NCBI RefSeq assembly: GCF_030268965.1
Contig: NZ_BSSE01000001.1
Coordinates: 259,796 to 323,795, forward strand
Source of the DNA: Microtetraspora sp. NBRC 16547
GTDB lineage: Bacteria > Actinomycetota > Actinomycetes > Streptosporangiales > Streptosporangiaceae
Length of the DNA: 64,000 bases
Reading direction: 5' to 3'
Below the pieces are notes generated by a model. The model made no database searches. It had not been told where the DNA came from and saw only the letters and a list, made by a program, of their open reading frames with translations. Below, in pieces: positions 24,821-33,704 of the stretch (the stretch's first letter is position 1; each line of letters begins with the position of its first letter). The position numbers and the translations under genes were made by a program.

Positions 24821-24924
24821 GCCTTTTCCGGCCATTTGGGGCGATGCCGGGAGAGATCAGGGACGCCGCCTACCATCGTCGCGAGAGACTGGGGGCGTTT
24901 CCGCAGGTTTGTGAGGAGGTTCCG

Positions 24925-26154
24925 TTGCGTCGCTCCCGAGCGTTGGCCGTCGCGTTGGCGGCCTCCGCCGTGTCGTTCCCCGCCCTGCTGGGCGCCGGAG
25001 CCGTGCCGGCCGCGGCACCTTCCGCGGGCTGCACCCCGGGCAGCGGTCTGGACCTGCGCGGCGAGGACTTCACCGACGGTGCGCGTCTCCCCCGCAACCT
25101 GCGCTGTGCCAACCTCGCCGGAGCCGCACTCGACGGCGTCGACCTCTCGCATCGGGATCTCACACGGGCGATCCTGCGTGACGCGTCCCTCCAAGGGGCG
25201 TCCCTCAGCTCGGCCCACGCCGACGGCGCCGACCTGCGGGGGGCGAATCTCACCGGCGCCGACCTCGGCCAGTTCCGCGCCAGGCGGGCGAAATTCCGCG
25301 GCTCGCTCCTCATCGGCGTGTACGGGGTGCAGGCGGAGCTCCCCCGTTCCGACTTCACCAGCGCGATCCTCAGCGGGGCGCTGCTGACCCAGGCCGACCT
25401 CACCGAGAGCACGTTCGTCGCCGCCGATCTCACCAAGACCACCATGGGACAGGTGAAGGCGAGCGACGCCGACTTCACCCAGGCCACGATGCGCGGCACC
25501 AGGCTCGGAGAGGCCCACCTGGAGCGCGCGGAGTTCAAGGCCGCCGATCTCAACCGGGCCATATTCACCCAGGCCTGGCTCGACGGCGCCGACCTGACCG
25601 GGGCGAACGTCAGCGGCGCCACCTTCGGGCAGGCGCGCGACGTCGACCTCACCGGATCACGCGGGACGCCCGCCGACGTCCCCGCCGCCCCTACACCCAG
25701 CTCCGCGCCCCCGGACGCCGACACCGCTCAGGGCCTCACGGACCAGGCCATCGCGGACGATCCCGTGAGGACCACGGCGGGGCTGTTCCTCGTGGTCCTC
25801 AGCAGCATCGGGCTCGGCCTCACGCTGCTCTTCTGGATCGCCTTCCACCGGCGCAGGAAGCGCGACGCCGCCGCCTTCGAGCTGGCACACCAGGCGGTCA
25901 TGCAGGATCTCACCCGGTTCTGGGACGAGATCAACGCTGTCGTCGCCGAGCTGGAGGCCGGGCGGATCGACGACGCGCTCGGCGAATCCGGCGACTGGCG
26001 CGCCGCGCTCGACGCGTACGAGGCGGCCAGGCACGTGCTCACGGTCGCGCGCACGCCGTACGAGCTGCAAGGGGCGGCGGCGGCCGTGGAGCACGGCAGG
26101 GCGTCGCTGGGCCGGGTAAGGACGCCGCTGTCAGATCACGGTGGTCAGCGGTGA
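24925..26154 (+). CDS. Pentapeptide-repeat membrane protein with shared cytoplasmic domain
   Basis: A 409-residue protein. TTG at 24925 is chosen because GAGGAGG lies correctly before it and it yields a clean signal peptide (M-R-R-S-R then a hydrophobic core, ending about residue 32). Residues about 45-245 are pentapeptide repeats of the A-(D/N)-L-x-x type, which form a right-handed beta-helix, here outside the membrane. A Pro/Ala linker and a membrane helix (about 286-307) follow, then a basic segment and a helical domain (about 325-400) with S-G-D-W-x-x-A-L-D-x-Y-E. That domain aligns with the one in 23308-24729. Its end overlaps the end of lpdA by 24 bases (tail to tail). Confidence 0.85.
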   Translation: MRRSRALAVALAASAVSFPALLGAGAVPAAAPSAGCTPGSGLDLRGEDFTDGARLPRNLRCANLAGAALDGVDLSHRDLTRAILRDASLQGASLSSAHADGADLRGANLTGADLGQFRARRAKFRGSLLIGVYGVQAELPRSDFTSAILSGALLTQADLTESTFVAADLTKTTMGQVKASDADFTQATMRGTRLGEAHLERAEFKAADLNRAIFTQAWLDGADLTGANVSGATFGQARDVDLTGSRGTPADVPAAPTPSSAPPDADTAQGLTDQAIADDPVRTTAGLFLVVLSSIGLGLTLLFWIAFHRRRKRDAAAFELAHQAVMQDLTRFWDEINAVVAELEAGRIDDALGESGDWRAALDAYEAARHVLTVARTPYELQGAAAAVEHGRASLGRVRTPLSDHGGQR

Positions 26155-27522
26155 CATGAGGCGGCGGGCCGCCTCGGTGATCGAGCCCGACAGCGAGGGA
26201 TAGACGGCGAACGTCTGCGCGAGCTGGTCGACGGTCAGCCGGTGCTGCACCGCGACCGACAGGGCGAGGACGAGCTCGGACGCACGGGACGCCACGATGA
26301 CGCCACCGAGCACGATTCCGGTGTTCGGCCGACAGAAGAGCTTGACGAAGCCGTCGTTGAAGCCCTGCATCTTGGCCCGGGCATTGGTGGCCAGCGGCAG
26401 CTTGACGACGTTGGCCTCGACCTCGCCGGCCTCGATCTGGCGCTGCGAAACGCCGACGGCCGCGATCTCGGGGTCGGTGAAGATGTTGGCGGCGACGGTG
26501 GCCAGGCGGATCGGCTGGACGGCCTCGCCCAGGGCGTGCCACACGGCGATCCGGCCCTGCATGGCGGCGACGGAGGCCAGCATCAGCACGCCCGTGCAGT
26601 CGCCCGCCGCGTAGACGCCGGGCGCGGAGGTCCTGGAGACCTTGTCGACCTCGATGAACCCGCCCCGGTCGAGCCGTACGCCGGCCTCCTCCAAGCCCAT
26701 GCCGGAGGTGTTGGGGATCATGCCGACGGTCATCAGGCAGTGGCTGCCCTCGGCCGTCCTGCCGTCCTCAAGCGTGACGACCACGCCGTGCTCGGTGCGC
26801 TTGACCGACGCGGCGCGGGAGCGGCCCATGACGTTCATCCCGCGGCGCCGGTAGACCTCTTCGAGCACCTCGGCGGCGTCGGCGTCCTCGTTCGGCATCA
26901 TCCGGTCGCGGGAAGAGACCAAAGTCACCTCGGAGCCGAGCGAGCGGTAGGCGCCGGCGAACTCGGCCCCGGTCACGCCGGAACCGACCACGATCAGGTG
27001 CTCGGGCAGCTCCTGCAGCTCGTAGATCTGCCGCCAGGTGAGGATGCGCTCGCCGTCCGGCTCGGCGCCGGGCAGCACCCGCGGGTGCGCGCCGGTCGCG
27101 ACGATGACGACGTCGGCCCGGATGGTGCGGTCACCGGCCCGCACGACCTGCGGGTCCACGAGCCGGCCCTTGGCCCGGATGATCTCCACGCCCTCGGCCG
27201 CCAGTCGCGCGGCGACGTCCGCCGACTGCGCCTGCGCCAGCTCCTTCACCCGCTTGTTCACCAGGGGCATCTCGACCATGACGCCGCCGGTATCGCCGTC
27301 CGGCCCCCCGTCGAAGTGGACGCCCACCGAGGCCGCGTCCAGCAGCGCCTGTTTGCGGACAGAGGTGGCGATCAGCGTCTTGGACGGCACGCAGTCGGTG
27401 AGCACGCACGCGCCGCCCGGCCCATCCTGTTCGACGACGGTGACCTGCGCTCCCAGTTGGGCGGCGACCAGTGCCGCCTCGTACCCGCCAGGGCCGCCAC
27501 CGATGATCACAATCCTTGTCAC
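26131..27522 (-). CDS. lpdA: NAD(P)H-quinone dehydrogenase of the LpdA flavoprotein family
   Basis: A 463-residue FAD enzyme of the pyridine nucleotide-disulfide oxidoreductase class. The FAD-binding G-G-G-P-G-G-Y-E motif is at residues 8-15, and the C39-V-L-T-D-C44 redox pair is followed by V-P-S-K. A second Rossmann motif (V-V-G-S-G-V-T-G-A-E-F-A) binds NAD(P)H. The C-terminal interface reads V-Y-P-S-L-S-G, without the His-Pro-x-x-x-Glu of true lipoamide dehydrogenases, as in Mycobacterium tuberculosis LpdA (Rv3303c), which reduces quinones. The GTG at 27522 is used; the 17-codon extension to 27573 lacks support. Confidence 0.9.
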   Translation of the reverse strand: MTRIVIIGGGPGGYEAALVAAQLGAQVTVVEQDGPGGACVLTDCVPSKTLIATSVRKQALLDAASVGVHFDGGPDGDTGGVMVEMPLVNKRVKELAQAQSADVAARLAAEGVEIIRAKGRLVDPQVVRAGDRTIRADVVIVATGAHPRVLPGAEPDGERILTWRQIYELQELPEHLIVVGSGVTGAEFAGAYRSLGSEVTLVSSRDRMMPNEDADAAEVLEEVYRRRGMNVMGRSRAASVKRTEHGVVVTLEDGRTAEGSHCLMTVGMIPNTSGMGLEEAGVRLDRGGFIEVDKVSRTSAPGVYAAGDCTGVLMLASVAAMQGRIAVWHALGEAVQPIRLATVAANIFTDPEIAAVGVSQRQIEAGEVEANVVKLPLATNARAKMQGFNDGFVKLFCRPNTGIVLGGVIVASRASELVLALSVAVQHRLTVDQLAQTFAVYPSLSGSITEAARRLMSPLTTVI

Positions 27523-27670
27523 GTGCCCATTCTCCCGCATAATCCCGCTCGTCACAGATGTGGGGGCATGCAAGGGTACGACGTCGCGGCGACCACACGA
27601 GATGGCAGGTCATGGCGGGTCGTGCGGCATGGCCCTCTCCGAACGCGCGTCGTGGTTTAGGCTTCGTGCC

Positions 27671-28123
27671 GTGCCTGTCTACGCCGCCTACAGCAGCAAC
27701 ATGGACCCCAAGCAGATGGCTGAGCGGGCCCCGCATTCGCCGATGCGCAGCACCGGCTGGCTTCCCGGCTGGCGGTTGACCTTCGGCGGGGAGGACGTCG
27801 CCTGGGAGGGCGCGCTCGCCACCATCGTGGAGGACTCAGACGACCAGGTCTTCGTGGTCCTGTACGACGTCCCCGAGTGGGACGAGGCATCGCTCGACCA
27901 GTGGACCGGGACCGAGCTGGGCTTCTACCGCAAGGTGCGGGTCCGGGTCGCGACGCTCGACGGCGACGTGCTGGCCTGGTCCTACGTCCTCGACTCCTAC
28001 GAGGGCGGCCTGCCATCGGCCCGCCACCTCGGCATCATCGCGGACGCGGCGGAGAGGGCCGGGGCGCCGGACGACTACGTCAGGCACCTGCGGACCCGCC
28101 CCTGCAAGTCGCTGGGCGGCTGA
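27671..28123 (+). CDS. Gamma-glutamylcyclotransferase-like protein
   Basis: A 150-residue protein. The N-terminus carries Y-A-A-Y-S-S-N-M, which matches the Y-G-S-N-type substrate-binding loop of the GGCT/AIG2 fold. The W-E-G-A-L-A-T-I and V-L-Y-D-V-P segments fit its beta-barrel, and a conserved acidic residue follows. Such enzymes release 5-oxoproline from gamma-glutamyl compounds. GTG at 27671 is the natural start. It is divergent from lpdA. As I recall, this pair also lies next to the purine nucleoside phosphorylase gene in Streptomyces; here two glycosidase genes intervene. Confidence 0.8.
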   Translation: MPVYAAYSSNMDPKQMAERAPHSPMRSTGWLPGWRLTFGGEDVAWEGALATIVEDSDDQVFVVLYDVPEWDEASLDQWTGTELGFYRKVRVRVATLDGDVLAWSYVLDSYEGGLPSARHLGIIADAAERAGAPDDYVRHLRTRPCKSLGG

Positions 28124-28317
28124 CGACTCCTTCCGCGCCTCCTCCCGAACCGCGAAGCCTCCCGAACCGCGAAGCGCTCACCGGGCCATTAAAAAGGGTC
28201 CTTTACTATCACCTCGCGCCAACTTATCGTGACGGTGAAAGTCGACGGGGGCGACACGGCTGACGTGCCGGCGGGCTGTGCCCCGCGCGGTACGCGGGTG
28301 ACCTCTCGGAGGCGTCG

Positions 28318-29934
28318 ATGAAGGTCTACGGAGGGCGGCGCGGGCTCGCGTCCCTGTTACTCGCGCTGAGCACCGGCCTGGCGACCGTCGGATACGGCGC
28401 GCTCTCGATCACACCGGCGGAGGCCGCCGTGACGCCCGTACCGTTCAGCTCCGTGGTCCCCGCGGTGGCCGTCTCGACTCCCACGTCGGGCGTCACGTAC
28501 GGCATCGGCGCCGCGACCACCATCTACACCGAACCCGGCTCGACCGCCGCCGCGTCCGTCGGCGGCTACCTCGCCGGACTCCTCCGCCCCTCCACGGGAT
28601 ATCCGCTTCCGGTCACCGCCGCGTCCGGCTCCTCCCCGTCCGACGGGATCTCGCTGCTTCTGTCCGGCGCGCCGAGCAGCGCCGGGAACGAGGGCTACCA
28701 GATGGACGTGACGGCCGACGCGATCGTCATCCGCGCCAACCGACCGGCCGGGCTGTTCGCCGGGGTGCAGACACTGCGCCAGTTGCTTCCGGCCGCCGCC
28801 GAGAGCACGACGGCCCAACCCGGCCCGTGGCCCGTCGCCGGCGGAAGGATCGTCGACTACCCGAGATTCGCCTACCGCGGCGCGATGCTCGACGTCGCCC
28901 GGCATTTCTTCCCGGTGTCCACCGTCGAGCGCTACATCGACGAGATCGCGCTCTACAAGATCAACCATCTGCACCTGCACCTGTCCGACGACCAGGGATG
29001 GCGCATCGCCGTCAACAGCTGGCCGGACCTCGCGGTTCACGGCGGGAGCACGGCCGTCGGCGGCGGGGCGGGCGGGTACTACACCCAGGCCGACTACCAG
29101 CAGATCGTCGACCACGCCGCGTCGCGCCACATCACGATCGTCCCCGAGATCGACATGCCGGGGCACACCAACGCCGCCCTCGCCTCGTACGCCGAGCTGA
29201 ACTGCAACGGCGTCGCCCCGCCGCTCTACACGGGGACGGACGTGGGGTTCAGCTCGCTGTGCACCTCGAAGGAGCTCACCTACACCTTCATCGACCAGGT
29301 CGTCGGAGAGCTCGCCGCGCTGACGCCCGGGCCGTACGTGCACATCGGAGGCGACGAGGCGTCGTCTACCCAGCCGGCGGACTACGCCGCGTTCATCAAC
29401 CGGGTGCAGCAGATCGTCGCGGCGCACGGCAAGACCGTCGTCGGCTGGCACGACATCGTCAACGCCACGCCGCTGCCCTCGACCGTGGCCCAGTTCTGGG
29501 GCACCACCTCGCGGAACGCGGCCGTGACGAGTGCCGCCCAGCGGGGCACCAAGATCATCATGTCTCCGGCCAACCTCACCTACCTCGACATGAAGTACAA
29601 CTCCCGGACCACCCTCGGCCAGAACTGGGCCGCCTATATCGACGTCAAGAACGCCTACGGCTGGAACCCCGGGGCGTACCTGAGCGGCGTCGGCGAGTCC
29701 TCGGTCCTGGGCGTCGAGGCGCCGCTGTGGACCGAGACCCTGAAGACCTTGCCCGACCTCGAATACATGGCCTTCCCGAGGCTGCCGGCGATCGCGGAGC
29801 TGGGCTGGTCGCCCTACAGCACCCACGACTGGAAGGCGTTCGGTCAACGGCTCGGCGCCCAGGGCCCCCGCTGGCGCGTCATGGGCCTCAACTACTACCG
29901 CTCCACCCAAGTGACCTGGCCGGCCGGTTCGTAG
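28318..29934 (+). CDS. Secreted beta-N-acetylhexosaminidase (GH20)
   Basis: A 538-residue exo-enzyme that removes terminal GlcNAc from chitin oligomers. A signal peptide spans about 1-36 (ending A-E-A-A). A GH20b-like N-domain reaches about residue 175. The catalytic TIM barrel contains H342-I-G-G-D346-E347, the acid/base pair of the substrate-assisted mechanism, plus H-L-H-L-S-D-D-Q-G-W and E-I-D-M-P-G-H motifs. The ATG at 28318 has GGAGG five bases upstream. The 5' gap (28124-28317) contains a 17-base tandem repeat (about 28142-28175) and an AT-rich stretch near 28190-28215 that may hold the promoter. It is followed by the glucosaminidase gene after 110 bases. Confidence 0.93.
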   Translation: MKVYGGRRGLASLLLALSTGLATVGYGALSITPAEAAVTPVPFSSVVPAVAVSTPTSGVTYGIGAATTIYTEPGSTAAASVGGYLAGLLRPSTGYPLPVTAASGSSPSDGISLLLSGAPSSAGNEGYQMDVTADAIVIRANRPAGLFAGVQTLRQLLPAAAESTTAQPGPWPVAGGRIVDYPRFAYRGAMLDVARHFFPVSTVERYIDEIALYKINHLHLHLSDDQGWRIAVNSWPDLAVHGGSTAVGGGAGGYYTQADYQQIVDHAASRHITIVPEIDMPGHTNAALASYAELNCNGVAPPLYTGTDVGFSSLCTSKELTYTFIDQVVGELAALTPGPYVHIGGDEASSTQPADYAAFINRVQQIVAAHGKTVVGWHDIVNATPLPSTVAQFWGTTSRNAAVTSAAQRGTKIIMSPANLTYLDMKYNSRTTLGQNWAAYIDVKNAYGWNPGAYLSGVGESSVLGVEAPLWTETLKTLPDLEYMAFPRLPAIAELGWSPYSTHDWKAFGQRLGAQGPRWRVMGLNYYRSTQVTWPAGS

Positions 29935-30044
29935 GCACCCCGTAGTCACCCGTACAGGTCACCCGTACAAGCCGGACGATCACGTCTCCACGCCCGCCTG
30001 AACCAACCCCACCAGGCCGGCGCCAGCACGAAGGAGGTCGTTCC

Positions 30045-32720
30045 ATGCCCGTTCTCGCCGTGCCCGTTTTCGGCACACGTTCCCGGCCGCTCCTGTCCCG
30101 ATTACTCGTCGTCCTGCTCATGGCGTTCGCCATAGGAGCCATCGACACCGGCGGTGCGACGGCCGCCACCCTCGGCTCGACGGAACTGACGACGGGGTGG
30201 GCACTGAGGTCGGCCACCAACTTCACCGACACCGGCGCCGCCATCTCCCGGGTCGGTTACAGCACCGCCTCCGGCTGGAACCCGGTCACGCTTCCCTCGA
30301 CCGTGCTGGCCGGGCTGACCGCAAACAACGTCTACCAGAACATCTATTTCGGGACGAACCTCAAGTCGGTCCCGGACCTGACAGGCCAGAAATGGTGGTT
30401 CCGCGGCGAGTTCCCCGCCGCCGCGACGGCTCCCGGCCAGGTCTACTGGCTCCGCTTCAAGGGGATCAGCTACCGCGCCCAGATCTGGCTGAACGGGACC
30501 CAGCTCGACGCCAACGCCGTGGGCACGATGGTGAACCACGAGTACGACGTCACCAATCTGATCAACCCGGGGGCGGCGAACGCGCTGGCCATCCTCGTGA
30601 CGCCACCCGTCCACAACTGCAAGGACCTGTCCTTCTGCACGGTGGACTGGAACCCCGAAGCCCCCGACATGAACGCGGGCCTGTGGGGCAGAACCCTGCT
30701 CGACACGACCGGCCCCGTCGCGCTGCGCGACCCGTACGTCAAGACCGTCCTGCCGCTGCCCGCGACGAACTCCGCCGACCTGACCGTCTACGTCGACGCC
30801 GTCAACGCCACGAACGCGCCGGCCACCACCACCGTCAGCGGGACGATCTCGAAGCCGGGCTACCCGACCGTCTCCGTGAGCCAGAACGTCACGCTCAACG
30901 CGGGCGAACGGCGGGAGATCACCTTCACCCCGGCGGCCTATCCGCAACTGCACGTCACCGGCCCGGCCCTGTGGTGGCCCTACCAGTTCGGCAGCCCGGA
31001 GCTGTACCGGCTCTCGGTCTCCGCGGCCACCGGCGGAGCCACCTCGGACAGCAAGTCGATCGACTTCGGGATCCGCCAGTTCACCGACTACCGGACCACC
31101 GTCAACGGCACCTCGTTCGCGGGCTACAAGGTCAACGGCCAGAACATCATGTTCCGCGGCGGCGGTTACGTGTGGGACATGCTGCAGCGCTGGGACACCA
31201 GGACGAACGCGGCGCACATCCAGTACGTCAAGGACATGGGGCTCAACACGATCCGTCTGGAGGGCACCCTCGGCAACGAGGAGCTCTACGACATGGCCGA
31301 CAGGGCGGGCATCATGCTCATGCCCGGGTTCGTCTGCTGCAGTGTCTGGGAGAACGACAGCGGCTGGTCCGCCGAGCAGGCGCAGGTGGCGGGCGCGTCC
31401 CTGGACAGCCAGATGCGGGCGCTGCGCGCCCACGCGAGCACCTTCCTGTGGACGTACGGCAGCGACCAGCCGCCGACCGCGGCGCACCTGACGGCCTACA
31501 AGAACACCGCCACCGCGCTGCACTGGCAGAACCCCACCCTCGACAACGTCGCCACCTGGTCAAACGCCAACGCCGGCATGAAGATGGACGGCCCCTACGT
31601 GTGGGAGCCGCCGGTTCTGTGGTGGGACACCACCAAGGCCGGAAGCGCGTTCGGCACCACCGGCGAGGAGGGCACCGAGTCCCCGCCGCCGCTGGAGAGC
31701 CTGCAGAGGTTCCTCGCCCCGGCCGACCTGTGGCCGATCGGAACCGCCTTCAACTATCACGCGGGCAAGCCGGGCAGTGTCTTCGCCACCATCACCCCGT
31801 TCACCGACGGCGTCAACAAGCGGTACGGCACCGCCACGAGCGCGGCCGACTACTCCAAGAAGTCGGAGCTGCAGAACTACGAGAACACCAGGTCCTTCTT
31901 CGAGGCGTGGAACGCGCACGAGCACACCCAGTCCTTCGGCACCATCTTCTGGATGCTGAACAGCGCCTGGCCGTCGGTCCACTGGAACCTCTACGACTAC
32001 TACTTCAAGCCGGGCGGCGGGTACTTCGGCAGCAAGAAGGCCAACGAGCCCGTGCACATCAGCTACGACTACGCCACCAAGAAGGTGTTCGTCGTCAACT
32101 CCACGCTCGCCGCGCGGAACGGCCTGACGGCGACCGCGACCGTGTACAACATCCCGGACCTGTCGCAGAAGTACACGACCCAGACGGCCGTCAACGCGGC
32201 CGCCAACGCCTCCACGCAGGTGCTGACCATTCCCGCGATCACCGGCCTGTCGACGACCTACTTCGTGCGTCTCCAGCTCAAGGACGCCACGGGCGCGGCG
32301 GTCAGCGACAACCTCTACTGGTACTCGACCCAGGGCGACGTCCTGGGCAACAAGACCAACTGGTACCAGTCGGCCGTCAAGACCTACGCCAACCTCACCG
32401 GCCTGGGCGGCCTGGCCGCGAACCCGAACGTGACGGCGACCGCCACGCGGACCGTGTCCGCCGGTCAGGAGACCGCGACCATCACGATCAACAACACGAG
32501 CACGACCAACATCGCGTTCTTCCTCCGGCCCGAGATCACCGCCGGGAACGGCGGCAACGAGGTCGTGCCCGTCAACTACACCGACAACTACGTCTCGCTC
32601 TGGCCGGGTGAATCCACCACGATCACCGCCACCTACCAGACGAGCGATCTGGGCGGCCAGGCGCCCTACCTACGGGTGAGGGGCTACAACGTCCCCACCG
32701 CGTCGATCCCGCTTCCCTAG
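30045..32720 (+). CDS. csxA: Secreted exo-beta-D-glucosaminidase (GH2, CsxA-like)
   Basis: An 891-residue secreted enzyme that would release glucosamine from chitosan ends. A signal peptide covers about 1-41. The GH2 layout is visible: sugar-binding domain, immunoglobulin-like domain, TIM barrel and C-terminal beta domains. The barrel contains Y-G-S-D474-Q-P-P, which matches the unusual Asp acid of CsxA, and G-E541-E542-G where the nucleophile Glu is expected. It is about 140 residues shorter than Amycolatopsis CsxA because no CBM35 is present at the end. With the GH20 gene it forms a chitin/chitosan degradation pair. Confidence 0.9.
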   Translation: MPVLAVPVFGTRSRPLLSRLLVVLLMAFAIGAIDTGGATAATLGSTELTTGWALRSATNFTDTGAAISRVGYSTASGWNPVTLPSTVLAGLTANNVYQNIYFGTNLKSVPDLTGQKWWFRGEFPAAATAPGQVYWLRFKGISYRAQIWLNGTQLDANAVGTMVNHEYDVTNLINPGAANALAILVTPPVHNCKDLSFCTVDWNPEAPDMNAGLWGRTLLDTTGPVALRDPYVKTVLPLPATNSADLTVYVDAVNATNAPATTTVSGTISKPGYPTVSVSQNVTLNAGERREITFTPAAYPQLHVTGPALWWPYQFGSPELYRLSVSAATGGATSDSKSIDFGIRQFTDYRTTVNGTSFAGYKVNGQNIMFRGGGYVWDMLQRWDTRTNAAHIQYVKDMGLNTIRLEGTLGNEELYDMADRAGIMLMPGFVCCSVWENDSGWSAEQAQVAGASLDSQMRALRAHASTFLWTYGSDQPPTAAHLTAYKNTATALHWQNPTLDNVATWSNANAGMKMDGPYVWEPPVLWWDTTKAGSAFGTTGEEGTESPPPLESLQRFLAPADLWPIGTAFNYHAGKPGSVFATITPFTDGVNKRYGTATSAADYSKKSELQNYENTRSFFEAWNAHEHTQSFGTIFWMLNSAWPSVHWNLYDYYFKPGGGYFGSKKANEPVHISYDYATKKVFVVNSTLAARNGLTATATVYNIPDLSQKYTTQTAVNAAANASTQVLTIPAITGLSTTYFVRLQLKDATGAAVSDNLYWYSTQGDVLGNKTNWYQSAVKTYANLTGLGGLAANPNVTATATRTVSAGQETATITINNTSTTNIAFFLRPEITAGNGGNEVVPVNYTDNYVSLWPGESTTITATYQTSDLGGQAPYLRVRGYNVPTASIPLP

Positions 32721-32733
32721 CGCCGGCATGTAC

Positions 32734-32770
32734 GCGGTGGAGGTCCCTTCGCGCGAGGGATCTCCGCCGC
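32734..32770 (+). terminator. Strong hairpin after csxA
   Basis: A stem of about 15 pairs (two of them wobble) with a 7-base loop, starting 14 bases past the csxA stop. There is no T-run, which is common for high-GC terminators. Confidence 0.7.
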
Positions 32771-32886
32771 CGCCGGGCTGCCGGCCCGTGCATTGGAGAA
32801 CATCTTTGGAGAACATCGCCGAATTCCGCCGGGCTGATTCTGGCAGGTGACGTGGCTAGGGCGGTTCATCCACTTCTGTACGCTCG

Positions 32887-33696
32887 GTGAACGTGACCAA
32901 CGACGCTTACGCAGTTGCGGCCGAGGCCGCGGCCACCCTGAAGAACCTCACCGGCATCGGATCCTTCGACGTCGCCCTCGTCATGGGGTCGGGCTGGGTC
33001 CCGGCCGCGGACGCGATCGGCGAGACCGTCACCGAGTTCCCCGTGACGAAGCTGCCCGGATTCGCCCCGCCCGCGGTCGCCGGGCACGCGGGCACGATCC
33101 GCGCGATCAAGACGGCGTCGGGGCAGAACGCCCTGATCCTGCTCGGCCGTACGCACCTCTACGAGGGCCGCGGCGTCGAACCGGTCGTGCACGGCGTCCG
33201 CACGGCCGTCGCCGCCGGCGCGCGCACCGTGGTCCTGACCAACGCCGCGGGCGGCCTGCGCCCCGAGACCCAGAACGTGGGCGACCCCGTCCTGATCAGC
33301 GACCACATCAACATGACCGGGGCCAATCCGATCACCGGCGCCAACTTCGTCGACCTCACCTCGGTCTACTCGCCGCGGCTGCGCGACCTCGCCCGCGAGG
33401 TGGACCCGTCCCTGGCGGAGGGCGTCTACGTCGCCTTCCGGGGCCCGACGTACGAGACCCCGGCGGAGATCAGGATGCTGCGCACCCTCGGCGGCGACCT
33501 GGTCGGCATGTCCACGGTGCTGGAGGCCATCGCGGCGCGGGAGGCCGGGGCGGACGTGCTCGGCATCTCCCTGGTGACCAACCCGGGCGCCGGTCTGGTG
33601 GGCGAGCCGCTCAACCACGAGGAGGTCCTGGAGGTGGGGCGCGCCACCGCCGCCCGGATGGGCGTGCTGCTCGCCAAGGTCGTCGACAAGCTGTAG
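32887..33696 (+). CDS. punA: Purine nucleoside phosphorylase
   Basis: A 269-residue trimeric-type (PNP/MTAP family) enzyme that splits purine nucleosides to base and ribose-1-phosphate. Visible motifs are V-M-G-S-G-W near the N-terminus (phosphate loop), [15 protein letters not shown], and V-T-N-P-G-A-G-L near the end (base-binding Asn). The GTG at 32887 is used; a second GTG at 32893 is possible. The phosphomutase gene follows after eight bases, forming an operon that feeds ribose-phosphate into central metabolism. Confidence 0.93.
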   Translation: MNVTNDAYAVAAEAAATLKNLTGIGSFDVALVMGSGWVPAADAIGETVTEFPVTKLPGFAPPAVAGHAGTIRAIKTASGQNALILLGRTHLYEGRGVEPVVHGVRTAVAAGARTVVLTNAAGGLRPETQNVGDPVLISDHINMTGANPITGANFVDLTSVYSPRLRDLAREVDPSLAEGVYVAFRGPTYETPAEIRMLRTLGGDLVGMSTVLEAIAAREAGADVLGISLVTNPGAGLVGEPLNHEEVLEVGRATAARMGVLLAKVVDKL

Positions 33697-33704
33697 GAGT
33701 CCCG

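Noticed and set aside
28141-28317. Search for a DasR-type operator before the GH20 gene
   Set aside because: No palindrome close to the known dre consensus was seen, so no regulatory site is claimed.
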